Part shown: positions 23,820-36,140 of the stretch, piece after piece | How positions within the stretch are numbered: the first letter of the stretch is position 1 | How the letters are laid out: every line of letters starts with the position of its first letter | Source: Azadirachta indica | Taxonomy: Eukaryota > Streptophyta > Magnoliopsida > Sapindales > Meliaceae | Length of the DNA stretch: 64,000 nucleotides | Assembly (NCBI GenBank): GCA_022749755.1 | Contig: CM040444.1 | Span: forward strand, 10,830,274-10,894,273 | Direction: 5' to 3' | Program-made: the position numbers and the translations under genes | The notes under the pieces: model-generated | What the model was told of the DNA's origin: nothing | Databases searched by the model: none | What the model saw: the letters and a program-made list of their open reading frames with translations, nothing else

Positions 23820-24925
23820 TTCTTGAACTATTGATTAGCAAAGTCATTCAACCCAAGCCAATAACTACTGATGTCTTCGCTCCTCTTATCTATGCGCTTC
23901 AAGTTATCCACGACTACCCTTGCTTTAAAGTGAACTAGCTAGTCTTAATTAATTAATTTTCCAAAGCACTATTTTCATTATTAAATTATTGTTAATTAAT
24001 ATTAGTATGGAAAATAGATTTTTTCAGATAAAAAAGGGAAAATGTTCTAGATCCTGTTATGCACTCTGACAAAATAGGAATAGCAGGAATTAATTCCAGC
24101 TGTATGAGTTGTCGTTTGTCGGTTCTTGGATTGATTATTCTTCTGCAATTGGATTTTACAAAATTTCAGCACCTACACCTGCCAATATTAATTAATAATA
24201 TTTGATCGACAGTCAAAGAAGCCTGGATCAGATGCCAACTTTTAACAATTAATTCTTTTAGGGAAGGGGAATATTCCCCGATTTACCGATCTTAATTATA
24301 GTTAGTAATCAAGCACATATGTCTACGCATATATATATATATATACATACGGGTGTAATAATTATCATGTACTGGAATTATTAATTAATTAATTAGCCAC
24401 AATTAATAATTGACTCGTAAAACGACAAATGAATAATTAGAATACTTTAAACTGTTGGCCTTACAGCTTGACATCAACCAATCCGATGAATAAGTGGTAC
24501 ATTATATGTGAAGGAGAAGAAGGTTATTGGGTATATACTAATCATTTGCATTTGCAAGTTGGTTTTTTTTTTTTTAAATATTACGTATATAAGTTATTAA
24601 CATTATATTAAGTATTCACTGAAAATTTTAATTGAGTCGTATGCAATAATATTTGAATTTCTACAACTAATATAAGTAGTATCTATTCTCATTAATATGA
24701 CAAAAGCCGATTTTTACGTCTACTACAAACGATACTTATTCTTATAAAACAAGAATTTTATCTATATTTTAATATAAAAAGTCTCACGTTAATAAATAAT
24801 AAACCCTACATATAGCGGGAGTCCCACCTTAATTTGGTGGTTTCTAATTATTTGGTCAAGTTTGAGTGGTTGCAATTTGCTTTACAATAAAGTAATCTTA
24901 ATTATAAAACGATGCTAATGATCTA
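23820..24925 (-). pseudogene. Second cysteine-protease relic: exon-1 fragment fused to duplicated promoter
   Basis: 23820-23918 matches protease exon 1 (about 12914-13012, the FADLTHEEF to [10 protein letters not shown] region). At 23919 it jumps directly to promoter sequence matching 13285-13535, so the start codon and signal-peptide part are deleted. The promoter similarity then continues uninterrupted through 24131-24139 (TTGATTATT) into sequence matching 16140-16660, apart from an extra 310 bp at 24559-24868. Its value is as an empty site that dates and delimits the 13536-16131 insertion. It cannot encode a protease. Confidence 0.8.
24559..24868. mobile_element. Approximately 310-bp insertion in the duplicated promoter
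   Basis: Compared with 16605-16664, the copy here is interrupted between CATTTGCATTTGCAAG and GTTGCAATTTGCTTTAC. TTGCAAGTT-like sequence flanks the extra DNA on both sides. The insert begins with a T-run and is AT-rich and non-coding. I see no inverted termini, so its class is unknown and a SINE- or MITE-like origin is only a guess. Confidence 0.4.
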
Positions 24926-25561
24926 GAATTGAAAAACAATGCTACTCCTAAAGTTTTTCCATTGAATAAAGAGACCTTATTTATTTATGGATCTTGGAGT
25001 TCTATTTATTTTGTTCTTCTTTTCATTTTTATTTTTGTTAATCTTATTTTACTCACTTTTCTAATGAAACGTTTCTAGTCATGTTGTTTATTGAAAGTAT
25101 TAATTCTTCTTTTAGTTATATGTAAGTATCCTATGTGCTCCAATTTGTCTTAATTATGTTGGAAGTTCTCCTACGAAATTTGTATATGAGTCTTTGGTCT
25201 CGCTAGTTAGGCTTTCGTATCACTAGCTCATCCACATACTACTCCCTTGTTAGCCGAGATTTCCTCGAAGCAAGTCTAGGTCAAGTTTTATTATAGATTT
25301 AGCTTCCTTTAAGTCTAATTGTACCTTTCTACATTAAACCAGAAATTAAGCCTTAAAAGTAGTATGGGCTGAGTACACTAAACATACTTGATGAAAACCA
25401 TCATCATGATGCAAGCATGGTTTATAGCCGGATAACTAATTTTAGTGGTCAACATTTAGTCTCTTTGATCACGAGTTGTGGAGTTTTGACAAAACGAGTA
25501 GGCTATAGGCAAAATCATGTCAATTCCTTTAGCCATGTTATGCTCTTGTTCCATATACATG
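24926..25561. other. Intergenic DNA, no gene seen
   Basis: Moderately AT-rich. A 94-codon open frame at 25417-25701 matches nothing I recognise and runs into the adjacent LTR copy, so I treat it as chance. Confidence 0.45.
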
Positions 25562-26804
25562 TTGATAAATGCATAAAAATATATGTTTATCAAGAGATAT
25601 ATATTGATTTTTCACTTAAAAATGCCATTAACTTTCTTAAATTAAGTATTTTTATTGTCTTGAGTTTTAAAATAAGATTTGGCCTAAATTGTAGAAAATA
25701 ATCATTTTTTTTGCAGTTTTCGTATTATATCTCTCAATCTAGAATATCAATTGATAGGATTTTTGGGCCAAACAAACATGAACTCATTCCTTTACAAAGT
25801 TATAAGCTAAAGGTCTGATTAGTTCTAATATTTAACGAGTCAAAATTAAGCTTTAACAGAATTTAATTGTAACTTCAAACTAGTCCGATATGTTTTAATA
25901 TTCGGGCTGTATCCCTCAGAATACACATTCACAAAACTTAAGATTGGATGTTCTAGGAGGTTTGCAGAAAGATCTAAAATGTTTCTCTTTTATGTGTTCA
26001 CAAATTCAAAGTGGTTGGTGTCAACTTTATCTAGTTCAATGATTTTGACGGTAAAAATTATGTTACAATTTGACAAAATGTGACAACTTGCGTTCAAATA
26101 TACGAAGTATATTTGGTTTTGCTTATATGTATGAAGATGTGAAAGATGTGGAAGTTGTTTAGTACATCTTTTCTATTTTTTATTCTCTCCTTTGTGTAGT
26201 CTAAGTGTTAATTATATAATATTTTTCTAAATTCTAATTAAAGGTAAGGGTGAAGTTTTGGTGATTTGTAATATTGTTTTTTAATTCTTTTATGTTGTGT
26301 TTCAATGTCAACTCTTTCGATTGAATAAATTCTATTTCTTAAAAACTTTTTTATTCGTTGAAAAGTTAGGCTCATTGTTAACAAAATGATACATTGAATA
26401 CTTACATATTTTTAAGAATAACATAAGTCATAGTTTTCACTATAAATTGAAGGATTAATAATTTAGTTTCTTACCTTTCTTTAAAGAGGTATTTTGATGT
26501 GTTCAGATGTACTTATCTTCCAATCAAGATTACTTCTCAATTCATTCTTAATTTAGTTACTAAAAGAGGGTAAACAATGATTTCCTTCAATGTCTTCAAA
26601 ATGAATCCCCAATGTGCTAATATTTAATAATATTGAATTTACATTTAATAACCAACAAATTAATCATATCTCCACAATATTTGGAGTACTAGACTTAAAG
26701 TGAACTTAATATAAAAAACTCCTTGTGGATCGACATTTGAACTTTCAAACTTTTACTATTTGAGACAACCTACACTTGAAAATTATATCCTTTATATTAT
26801 AACA
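25562..26804. mobile_element. Old solo LTR, same family as 57509-58903
   Basis: Collinear similarity to 57509-58903 runs over the whole length. Shared landmarks include TTTATCAAGAGA near the left end, the GTATTATATCTCTCAATC / AATCAATTGATA.GATT block, and the GTGGAcCGACA..GAACTTT and GAGACAAC.TA.ACTTG blocks near the right end. The right end is ...ATAACA. No adjoining gag-pol is present and no target duplication is recognisable, so this is an older solo LTR or fragment. Confidence 0.62.
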
Positions 26805-28407
26805 AGTTTATAGTTCATTACTGAGGAATTACAGTTTGTATAATGTTTTTTTTTTCTTTTACTAACTCTAACAATTCTTTTTTTATTTACTTCTTCATTT
26901 ATTGTATGAGAAGGCTTGGCCACCCACATGCATTTGTAATTATGGTTGATTCTATATTTAACACCAATTTTTTTAATTTATTTATTTTGTCTATGCAAGG
27001 CTTTGCCTCCTATCTTAATTCTTTGTTTTGTTAATGATTATGCTATTATTTTTATATTTATAATTATTTTATTTTTATCAAGAGGAAGGTTTTACCTCCT
27101 TTTTAGTTACTATTTGACACAAAAATTTAGTCTTGAAAGAGGCAATAATAGTTATTGAAATCAATTATTGAATTTGGAAAAAGAAAATAAAATGTAGCTA
27201 AATAAACGATCTTGATTGAAGAGGGAACAAAAACTATCCATCCAAATAATGCTACTTCATTATTTGGCATTCTTCTAGTAAACTGCGAGATAATAAGATG
27301 AATATGATATTAAAAACAGTCCGTCGTTTCAAAGCATACTTCATGAATATCCTATCATTTGGAATTTGGACGCACGGAAATTTGAGATGCAAAATTTTTC
27401 ATATTTAATCAATATTACTCAATGGTGATACTTAATTAATTTTAATTAATATTTAAATAATATTTAAATAATATTTAATTAATTAGATCAATAGACCAAA
27501 TTTTATATGAATTTGTAAATCTTTTCCCTTTTTTAAATATCATAAGAAGAGAACAATGAAGTGTTTTATAATAGATGAAAGTATGAAAATTTGACTTAAA
27601 TTGTTATTAGCTATGAATGATTTATAAGAAAACTATTATTTTATCTATTTAAAGTACTATTTAAATATGTTTATTTTTTAACTTAATTGCTATTTTCTGA
27701 CACATTTTAATGAAAAAAAATTAATTTTTTAACTTTTTGATTGAATGTAAAATGTTTGCATAATCTCCTTCAATTACTTGTCAAAAAATTCCTAGCTAGT
27801 TGATTAATTTATATCATTATTCATATGAAATGAAACACATTTTTTTTAAATTTTCAATGCATATTTATTTTTTTATGTACTTTAATTTTTTTTGTCTAAC
27901 TCTGAATATAAGTGAAATATGAATTTAACTTAAATTTGAATTTGAACTATATATATATATATTTTTAAACATTTATAATAGATATTAAGTTATTTGTTTT
28001 TATAAAAATAAAAGTACGAAAATTGATATTTTGACGTATATACCCTTTTAAATAATATAGTTATATTATATAATAATTTTGATTATATTAGTATAATAAT
28101 TAAAAAAAAGAAAACTTTTTTTAATAAGTTATGTAAGTATGTACATTATTTCTTTATTTGATATATGATTTTTCTGAAAAAATCATAAAAGATTATATTA
28201 GTTTGTACATATTTTTTTCCTATTTGATATATAATATATTTTCTTTTGTTTTTTTTTGTATCTACTTAATTTTTTAAAAAAATATAAATCAATCATTCAA
28301 ATGATATAAAGATCAATAACAATTAAAAAAAGATAAATGATCTTTGCAACTATATAAACATACAATTTTTGTTGCGTTGGTATATTCTTATTAGAAAACT
28401 TATGAAC
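26805..28407. other. Very AT-rich intergenic DNA
   Basis: No gene seen. Contains poly-T tracts, ATTTAAATA-type repeats at 27445-27485, (AT)n at 27949-27962, and the 27340-27430 block that recurs at 23225-23320. Two short T-rich frames (26843-27158) are low-complexity. Confidence 0.5.
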
Positions 28408-29120
28408 TAGGGTTTATAATAAGAATTATAGACAAATAATTCCCACTAAATTATTCTCAATCAAAGCATAAGAAAAAAAAAAAATGAACAACCTAGAAAA
28501 TAAAAATCATGCTTATGGAGGAGCTCTCTTTGGACTAGTTTTTTACGTGATGGAGGCTCTCTCAAATTCTAAAAAGTATTGTTTGTTTATGTGAAAACCA
28601 TAAACCCTATCTCAAAGAGGATTTTTGTTTCCTTACCTTAAGGAAATAAATCTCTTAAATTAGGAAGAAATTCTTATCTTCTTAAATTTTTTGTTTTCAA
28701 AATCTTTTAGTTTTTTATTAGCGACTTTAACTATAACCTTGACTCTATTTATTGGTCTGAGTAAGATAAGATTTATTTGAAATTAATTGACTGAATAATT
28801 TAGACAAAAAAATCTTTCTACACTATTCTATATATTTTCTAGTGTTAATTATCAATTATTGGTTATTGAGATTCCTAGATAATACGGATTAATATTTAGG
28901 GATAAATATTACCTCTCTTTTTCTCCTTTCAAATAAATTAAATTGAAATGATTGAAATCTTTTTATTTGAAATCGTCTTAGGTCTAATTCCTATTACTTT
29001 GGTTGGATTATTCGTAACCATTTTTCTTTTAACTTGTAGAATTGCAAATTTACGTTTTCTAATTAAACTTTGACAATCAACTAATTCTAAAATATAACTA
29101 AAAAACTAAATATATAGAGT
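28408..29120 (-). repeat. 3' LTR (truncated) of the minus-strand gag-only Copia element
   Basis: Strong similarity to 32573-32965: AATCATGCTTATGGAGGA, TGGAGGCTCTCT, TTGCAAATTTA and GACAATCAACTAAT occur in the same order in both. This copy has about 320 bp (around 28720-29050) that the other lacks. It has no equivalent of 32165-32573. Confidence 0.65.
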
Positions 29121-30603
29121 TTAACTGTCATGGCAGCAACCACAAAGGAAAAACTCAAATGTGAATTTGATATGACGAATATCAGTGTATCCGCTCCCAT
29201 TGAACTGGTTATATGTCATTAAGCACCCGATAGCATGAAAAAATAGACTTCCCTGAAAGCAAATCCCCTTATTGTGAAATATTATTGAACACCCTAGCCA
29301 AAATATCATAGAGTGTCCTTACGAAAATTTTTTGTGCTACTCAAGTCCAAAATATGTTCAAAGACCTTGCAAAATAATACCCACGGTTTTGAATTTCAAA
29401 ATTTTTCTGTAGCCCAAACATTCACAAACTTTGCAACTAGACCCGCAAGACCTAATAATCAGAAATTACACTTTGAGCACAAAATATACAAAATCATTCA
29501 AAATACCTAGATAGTAGATTTCGAAATCACACTAAGGCCCAAATGTGGAACATGATGCAGTTTAGTCCAAAAATCAGAAAAACAATTTAATTTATGTCAA
29601 CATGATTTTTTAGATTTTTCTTCACTTCATCGTGCATGAATAATCAATGTTTACTATTTTAATATCTGTATACCATAAGAAAGAATAAATAAAATCATGA
29701 ATTTTTTATGTGTAAGCAATGATTAACTCACAATTTTTTCTTAATTTTATCAATGTCAACAATCTTAGAATTAAAACTATAGAGAGAGAAATTCAAACTA
29801 ACTTATAATCTTAATCTCAAAATTTTCATTTTATTTGCTTGGATATGTGTGTGTAATGATTAGCAGTATGTGTTTGTTTCTTGCTATTGTTTTTTTCTTT
29901 TCTTTTTTTTTTTTTCATCTAAAGTCAGTAGTTTTTAGGCTATTACTGAAGCAGCCCTCTTCTCATGGTAAATCATCCTCTAAATATTAGTTATACATAG
30001 GATAACTTCACACAACAATATAGGTGGCTTTTTCTGACTATAGAGCATGCACAATTTTTATTGAGATCAGAATCAAGACAAACAGTTATAGCTCAATCTA
30101 ATTTTTTTCATGAATTTGTATCCATCTTAGAAACTAAATTAAAATCAAGAATTAATCATGAAAGTGCATAAAAGTCCATTCAAGATTTATCTATTCTAAA
30201 TTATGGCACAAAGTATTTCAAGCTCAAATATTGATATTCTCCTAAGAAGAACAAAATAAATGCAGACAATCATGAGTACCATGACACACACATACACACA
30301 CATGTCAAACACAACATGATTTACATGACACACACATCCAAAGATGTGTCAGCTGCAAAACTATTAACTTCTGATTTCTTCACCTATATTTTTCTAAGTC
30401 TTGGAGAAGTCTTAGATTTTGAATTCATGCTATTTCTTAAGAACTTCATAAATTTAAAACAATTTGGTCGAATGTGGCAGTTAATATTACAAAATGACAA
30501 ATAGGTACAAACCTGTTTTTCTTTTCTTTTCTTCCATGAGGATGTGTGTCTAAAATATTACCTTGGGTTAGATTCGGTTGAATAAGTTCAGTATGTGATG
30601 CTT
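29121..30603. other. Non-coding interior of the gag-only Copia element
   Basis: No pol domain or other open frame that I can support. A CA-rich low-complexity stretch lies at 30283-30345. Confidence 0.5.
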
Positions 30604-32089
30604 TTACAAACATGATTTTGACACTTGAGGGTTGTTCATTTTGGAAGCAAGTCCTTCACGATCATAACCATGCTTACGTAATGTCAAAATATGATCTAGT
30701 TTAGATGTACTTAAGTTAAGCATCTTCGAAGATTTTTTATTGTAATCTAGCTCATATTGTAGCTCACTTATTCTTATATCCTTCTCAGCAATATTCGTTT
30801 CTTTATTGCTCATGATTCACTTTGCTTCAATTTGTTCACATAAGAGACTATCAACTTGCTTTCGCAAGGTTTTGTTAATTTTACATACTTATTTGCCAAA
30901 TGTTAATTTATAAAAAGCATGTGTAGTATCCATATCCAACTCACCTTGCCTACAGTCCGTTTTAGAGAGGCTGGGAACAAAGTCGGTCGTCTTTGCAGTT
31001 TTGTTGCAATAAAAATCTGTTACTTCTGCTGCAACAGAACTAGACGTCTCTAATTTTTCAGAATGTGAAATACCGGTGAAAGCTATGAATATACCTACGA
31101 TATTTGACATTTCTTCTTCTGTTCATCATTACTCCAAATAGTTTTCATGGCTTTTGATTTCTTCTTGAGTGTTTTTGCACATTCGTCTTGTATGTGACCA
31201 AATCCTTCACATTCCCTACACTGAATTCCCTTAATTTTGTTAGTCTCAAAGGATTTGAATGAAGACCTACTATTTGGATAAACTTTCTGACTTGGCTTGG
31301 ATTTGTGTCCTATTCTTTTCATAATTTTGTTGAAATTCTTGGTAACAAAAATAAGTGGTTTAGATTTATCAATGTCAGAATTTTCCTCATCATTAATGTT
31401 TTGTGTTTTAGTAACTTGAAAAGCTAAACTTTTATCCTTTTTATGTTGCTTCATGTTCATCTCAAAAGTTCTCAACGATTCCATCAAATCTTCAACTTTC
31501 AATTTATCAATGTCCTTGCTTTCTTCAATGCCATGACTTTTGCTTGAAATTTCTCAAGGAGAGATCACAAAATTTTCCTTACAAGCTTTGTCTAAGAATA
31601 GTCTTTACTTAAAGCATAAGACTCATTAGCAATATTGTTTAATTTTGAATAAAAATCAGCAAGCAATTCATCATCACGCATTTGCAAATTTTCAAAACTA
31701 GAGATAACCATTTGAATCTTAGATCTTTTCACAGCTGAGGCTCCTTCACGAGTGACCTGTAGGATATCCCATGCCTTCTTTGAGGATTCACATGTTGAGA
31801 TCAATTTAACTTGATTTAGATTAACCTCATTAAAAATAGCATTAAGAGCCTTAGAGTTGTAATTTGATGTAAAATCTTCTGTACTTGTCCATGTTTCTTC
31901 CCATTCTGGCACAACATTACCCTCATCATCGGTTATTATGGGAGGCGTCCATCCAACTACTATTGCTCGCCAAGCCTTTTCATTAATTAATTTGATAATT
32001 GCCTTCATCCTATCCTTCAAATATGAATAATTTTTTCCATCAAGTAAAAGTGGCCGTGAGATTGATCCTATTTCTTTTTGAAAATCCAT
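30604..32089 (-). pseudogene. Copia gag polyprotein (UBN2-type, CCHC zinc knuckle) pseudogene
   Basis: The start codon is most likely 32089 (M-D-F-Q-K). The N-terminal half reads RPLLLDGKNYSYLKDRMKA and SKKAWDILQVTREG..VKRSKIQMVISSFENLQM, the UBN2 gag fold of plant Copia elements. In-frame stops follow, including one at a normally Arg position in the KIL-x-SL segment, and a frameshift near 31510. The frame then resumes as VEDLMESLRTFEMN (31490) and the zinc knuckle CRECEGFGHIQDEC (about 31225-31184). A C-terminal segment, LNLSTSKLDHILTLRKHGYDREGL, lies near 30710-30650. Known role: nucleocapsid of retrotransposon particles. Not functional here. Confidence 0.85.
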
Positions 32090-32164
32090 ACCTGCACAAA
32101 AACAAATCACAACACCAAGATCTCACCAAAAACAAAGTTAATGACTTGCTTTAATATCAATTGA

Positions 32165-32965
32165 AAGATTTGTTGGTAGATAATTAATTAATTAATTAAT
32201 TAATAATTAATTCCACAATTAATCTAATCAAATAAGCCACAAATAAAATAATAAAAATACTCAATTTTAAGATAGTTTAGATTTTCCAATCCTACATTTA
32301 CGAGACCATGTTCAGAGAAGAAATGATTTAATAAGAAATAAGATGATACAAATAACAGTAAACTTATAAAAACCAAAAACTCTTTCTTTGTTGTCATCGT
32401 TGTGCAAGATTTTCTTAAATGGCCTTATTTTATGAGATCCTCTTGTTTTTGATGTTGTCAAACTCCCTTCAACGAATATGGCTTCTTTTCTCAAAGAAAT
32501 TCAAGCACCTCTTATGAATAACACAATTAAATTATTTTTACAATGCTTGAGAGATGTAAATTCTTAAATTTATCATGATAAGAATTATAAATAAATAATT
32601 ACCATTGAGTTGTTCTCAATCAAAGTATAAAAAAACAAATGAACAATTTAGATAATAAAAATCATGCTTATGGAGGAACTCTCTTTGGATTAGTTTCTCA
32701 TGCAATGGAGGCTCTCTTAAATTCTTGAAAGTATTACTTATTTATATGAAAGTATTATGCTTCTGGAGGATTTTTGTTTCCTTTTTCCTTAAGAAAATAA
32801 ATCTTCTAAATTAGGAAGAATTCTTACCTTCTTAAATTTCTTATTTCTAAAAGCTCTTCTTTCTTTTAAGTTATAGAATTGCAAATTTATATTTCCTAGT
32901 TAGATTTTGACAATCAACTAATCCTAAAATAATTAAAAAACTAAATACACAAAGTTTAATTAAAA
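32165..32965 (-). repeat. 5' LTR of the minus-strand gag-only Copia element
   Basis: The minus-strand end of the LTR, at about 32165, precedes the PBS-like sequence and the gag start. It contains a TTAATTAATTAA run at 32182-32210. The 32573-32965 part matches 28408-29115. The outer boundary is approximate because the ends have decayed. Confidence 0.55.
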
Positions 32966-34329
32966 CAAAAATAAATTTCAGAATTAAAAGCTCTTCAAAT
33001 ATATTCAATTGCCATATAATGCTAACGAAAGTCTTAACAAAATACATATGCCTATATATAACATCATTAATTGTAACAAAATTATTAACATAAATTTTGT
33101 TTATGCGCATGAGTGAAGATTAGTTTATTTATGTTTGTTTTAAGTCTTTATTATTTGGATTATTTATATTTGGATTATTGCGGCAAGTCAATGTGAAATG
33201 GAGAAGGATTCAAGAAGGAGAAGGAAATTATTTCATTGAAAATCATTGGAAGAACTTTGTACCCATATTCTTTTGAGATTGTGCTCAACCATCTGAAGAG
33301 AAATTCTCCATGAATAACTTTTTAACCCTAACCTAGATCTAATCCTCTGTTCCTTGGGAATGGTGCTCGATCAACTATCTGAGGAGAAGTCATCGACCAA
33401 GAACTTTTTCCCTAAACCTAATCCCATATTCCTTTGGAATGGTGTTCCACCATTTAAGGGCAAATCTTTTGTGAAAATAGTGAGACAGAACTAAATATTA
33501 AATTTGATTTTGCCTAAAGGAAACTAATCCTTGCTTCTAGCAGAATAATTAGCCTTTTATTTGTTTGTGTATTGGTTTATTTGTATTTGGAAGGCTAATA
33601 TCCTTTTCTGTTGTAATAATATGTGTGGTTTCGTGAATGCAAGTCATAGGGTATTTGGGTTATTTTGTGCAAGAAAATCTTAACTATATTTCATGCAGAC
33701 TATACATTAATATATTTCAAGCAAATTAATATTTGAGACTCGCGGAACATATTGTTATTAACTATCACAAACCTAATTTTAAAGGATAAAAAAAGTGTTA
33801 AACAAATTTAAAAGTGGTCATTTATTATATATATTTTACATCTCAGCCTTGTAAATTAATTCTTTTTGTTTTTCTTTTAATAAATATAGAAGCTCTTTGC
33901 ACTTGGCCAAAGATATACGAAAAAACAAACTATCAAGCGTACCTCGCAATTTGATAATGGAAAATTGGTGCATTGCTCTTCTAAAGTTCGAAAAGAAGAC
34001 AGACACCTTTCTAATATTTGGGGGTAGACAGATGCTAGGTTGGCAAAATCCTCTAGTAGTTTAGAGCGGCATAAAAATCCTCCTCAATTGAGAGAAAATT
34101 GAGATAATGTGATAGAAAAAAGATAAAAATTAATCCCTATATTATTAACAAAGTGGATAACGAATATCTATATGTAGTAGGTTCGAATGCATAGTCATTC
34201 CTATATACATGAACAATATTTAATTAAAAAAATATTATAATTAATAATTTATTTTATCCTTATATTATAGTCAAAGTAATAATTTTAATATAATAATTAC
34301 ATAAAACATTACCAGATTACTTCTGGGTG
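32966..34329. other. Intergenic DNA with a short imperfect tandem repeat
   Basis: No gene seen. The only organised structure is the approximately 80-bp repeat at 33263-33478, listed separately. Flanking DNA is AT-rich. Confidence 0.5.
33263..33478. repeat. About 2.7 imperfect tandem units of roughly 80 bp
   Basis: Units begin at 33263 (CATATTCTTTTGAGATTGTGC), 33346 (TGTTCCTTGGGAATGGTGC) and 33425 (CATATTCCTTTGGAATGGTG). Each continues with a TC(g)A(t/c)CA.CT..GAGGAGAA-like stretch, then GAA.AACTTTTT.CCCTAA and TAATCC in the first two. No open frame runs through all units. Confidence 0.7.
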
Positions 34330-34542
34330 CAATCAGTTGGCTTAAACGATACAGTCCTTTTCTTAGTGTCATAGCCAACCAAGAAGTTGAAGCATTGAAT
34401 CACCTCACTCTCTCTGTTCTGGATGGGTTAGAGTTTTCTCGGTAGCCTTCCTTAGCTACGCAAATTCCTTTTCTTTTGGCTCATTCATCAAAGCTTCCTC
34501 TAGATCACAATTTCCACAATCACCACCTTTCTGATCTTGCAT

Positions 34543-35900
34543 ATGGCTTCCTCTTCGATGGATGCGACAAAGATACTAGATCAGCTTCGCCAACTAATCG
34601 AGCCACCAACCCAGACGATTCAGAAAACTTCAAACCAGCAGACGAAGAAACCAACATTTGCTTCCTTGTTATCTAATCCAAATGACATTTCAAAATTTTC
34701 CAAAAAACTTCCGATCCCACAGCTTCCAGGGGACATCACAGTGGTTACAATTGAGCCGGAAATCTATAAAGAACAACTTGATCGCTTCAAGACAAACCTG
34801 ATTGGGCGGATAGTTCTTCGTCCCGGCTCCAAACCCAGAAAGTGGAGGATCTACAGACTTTTTTGCACAAGGTCTGGCAACCAGACATCAATGGCGCCTC
34901 ACTCCATTAGCTCGCGGCTTTTATGATATACATTTTTCGGACGAGGTGGACATGAGAAAAGTTTGGGGGAGTGGATTTTGTACCCTTCCACAGGCAGTGT
35001 TTAGACTTTATCAACGGCAACAAAACTTTAATCCATATGACCCAAAAATTCAATCGCATGTGCAGATATGGATCCGTATATGTGGTTTAAGCATGGAATA
35101 TTGGCATCCACGTATCTTAATGACCATTGCCCAAGGAGTTGGAATCCCTCTTCAAATAGATGAAGCTACCAGGGAAATGAAGTATGGTTTCTATGCGCGT
35201 TATTGTTGGAAGTGGATCTTTCGAAGCCTCTACCTGATTTTGTGACCGTGGAACTACCGGATCATGGGTTCTATGTTGAAATCCATTACGAAAATCTTCT
35301 ACTAAGTGTAATGGCTGTAACAGGTTTGGACATGCTGATCACCAGTGTCGGCAGAAGAAAAAATCTAACACTCAGCACATAAGCAAAGCTTCAGACCCGA
35401 AACAATTATCCAAACCAATCCAATTAATATCCCTAGAGCTGGAGAGAGTGACTACGGTGGCAAACAACAAAGGATTGAATTCAGAGCAAGATGCTACGCA
35501 GATAACCGACGTTAACCCCTCCGTCACCGGAGAACCAAATTCGAAGCATGGGCCACTTAACCTATGTCTGATCATGGAGCAGAAAGCATGTGACGATAAT
35601 CATTATAGCAACCTGGAAGACAGGCAGCACATGAATGACGAAGAAGGCACAATACAGGATAAAGCCGGCATAGGAATGGAATCTACTCCAATTGAGGGAT
35701 GAAGGCTACTTAACTATTCAGAATGTGCATGATGGTGTGCGTGTGCTTGTGACAAATAAACTTTGTGATGAAGACAAACATAAAGTTGGTGGGGCAGACC
35801 TTACTTTAATGGAAGCCAATGTAGAGGCAAGTCAAGGTGGTGGTGGGCCCAGACCATGTGACAGTGAACAGGTCCGTCCATTGAAAGAAAAATATTGAAG
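34543..35900 (+). pseudogene. LINE ORF1 (DUF4283, CCHC zinc knuckle) pseudogene
   Basis: The reading starts at ATG 34543 (M-A-S-S-S-M-D-A-T). The DUF4283 region includes WRIYRLF and, after a frameshift near 34920, DMRKVWGSGFCTLP, FNPYDPKIQSHVQIWIRI and EYWHPRILMTIAQGVGIPL. The zinc knuckle CNGCNRFGHADHQC (C-x2-C-x4-H-x4-C) is encoded at 35307-35348 in yet another frame. Downstream, 35450-35900 is a hydrophilic spacer. Known role: RNA-binding ORF1p of the retrotransposition complex. Confidence 0.85.
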
Positions 35901-36140
35901 TGGAATCAATTTAAAAAAAAGGGTAGATATCGAAATTGGAACCACCCAGCATGGAACCAATTGGGCACAAAATGATTCGAAATCGATCCAAGAAATCCGA
36001 CAAGCGGCATCTATTCTTAAAAAGCCAATAACGGAAGATGGCTTTGAAATTTTATTGTCCAAGTCTCAACAAAAAAAGATAAAGGCAAAACAAAAGAGAA
36101 TCAATGATTTTCTCTCGCATGATGGCTCTCCTACGTTCTC

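Larger units (their letters stand above)
28408..32965 (-). mobile_element. Gag-only Copia LTR retrotransposon, decayed
   Basis: Two related terminal segments (28408-29120 and 32165-32965) flank a minus-strand Copia gag remnant. The right-hand LTR is followed, reading on the minus strand, by a degraded primer-binding-site-like ATTGATATTAAAGC at about 32138-32151 (usual TGGTATCAGAGC). No protease, integrase, reverse transcriptase or RNase H is detectable between 29120 and 30600, so it is pol-less. The left LTR copy appears truncated beyond 28408. Confidence 0.65.

Noticed and set aside
25417..25701. 94-codon open frame as a gene
   Set aside because: It overlaps the start of an LTR copy, has no family resemblance and no supporting context.
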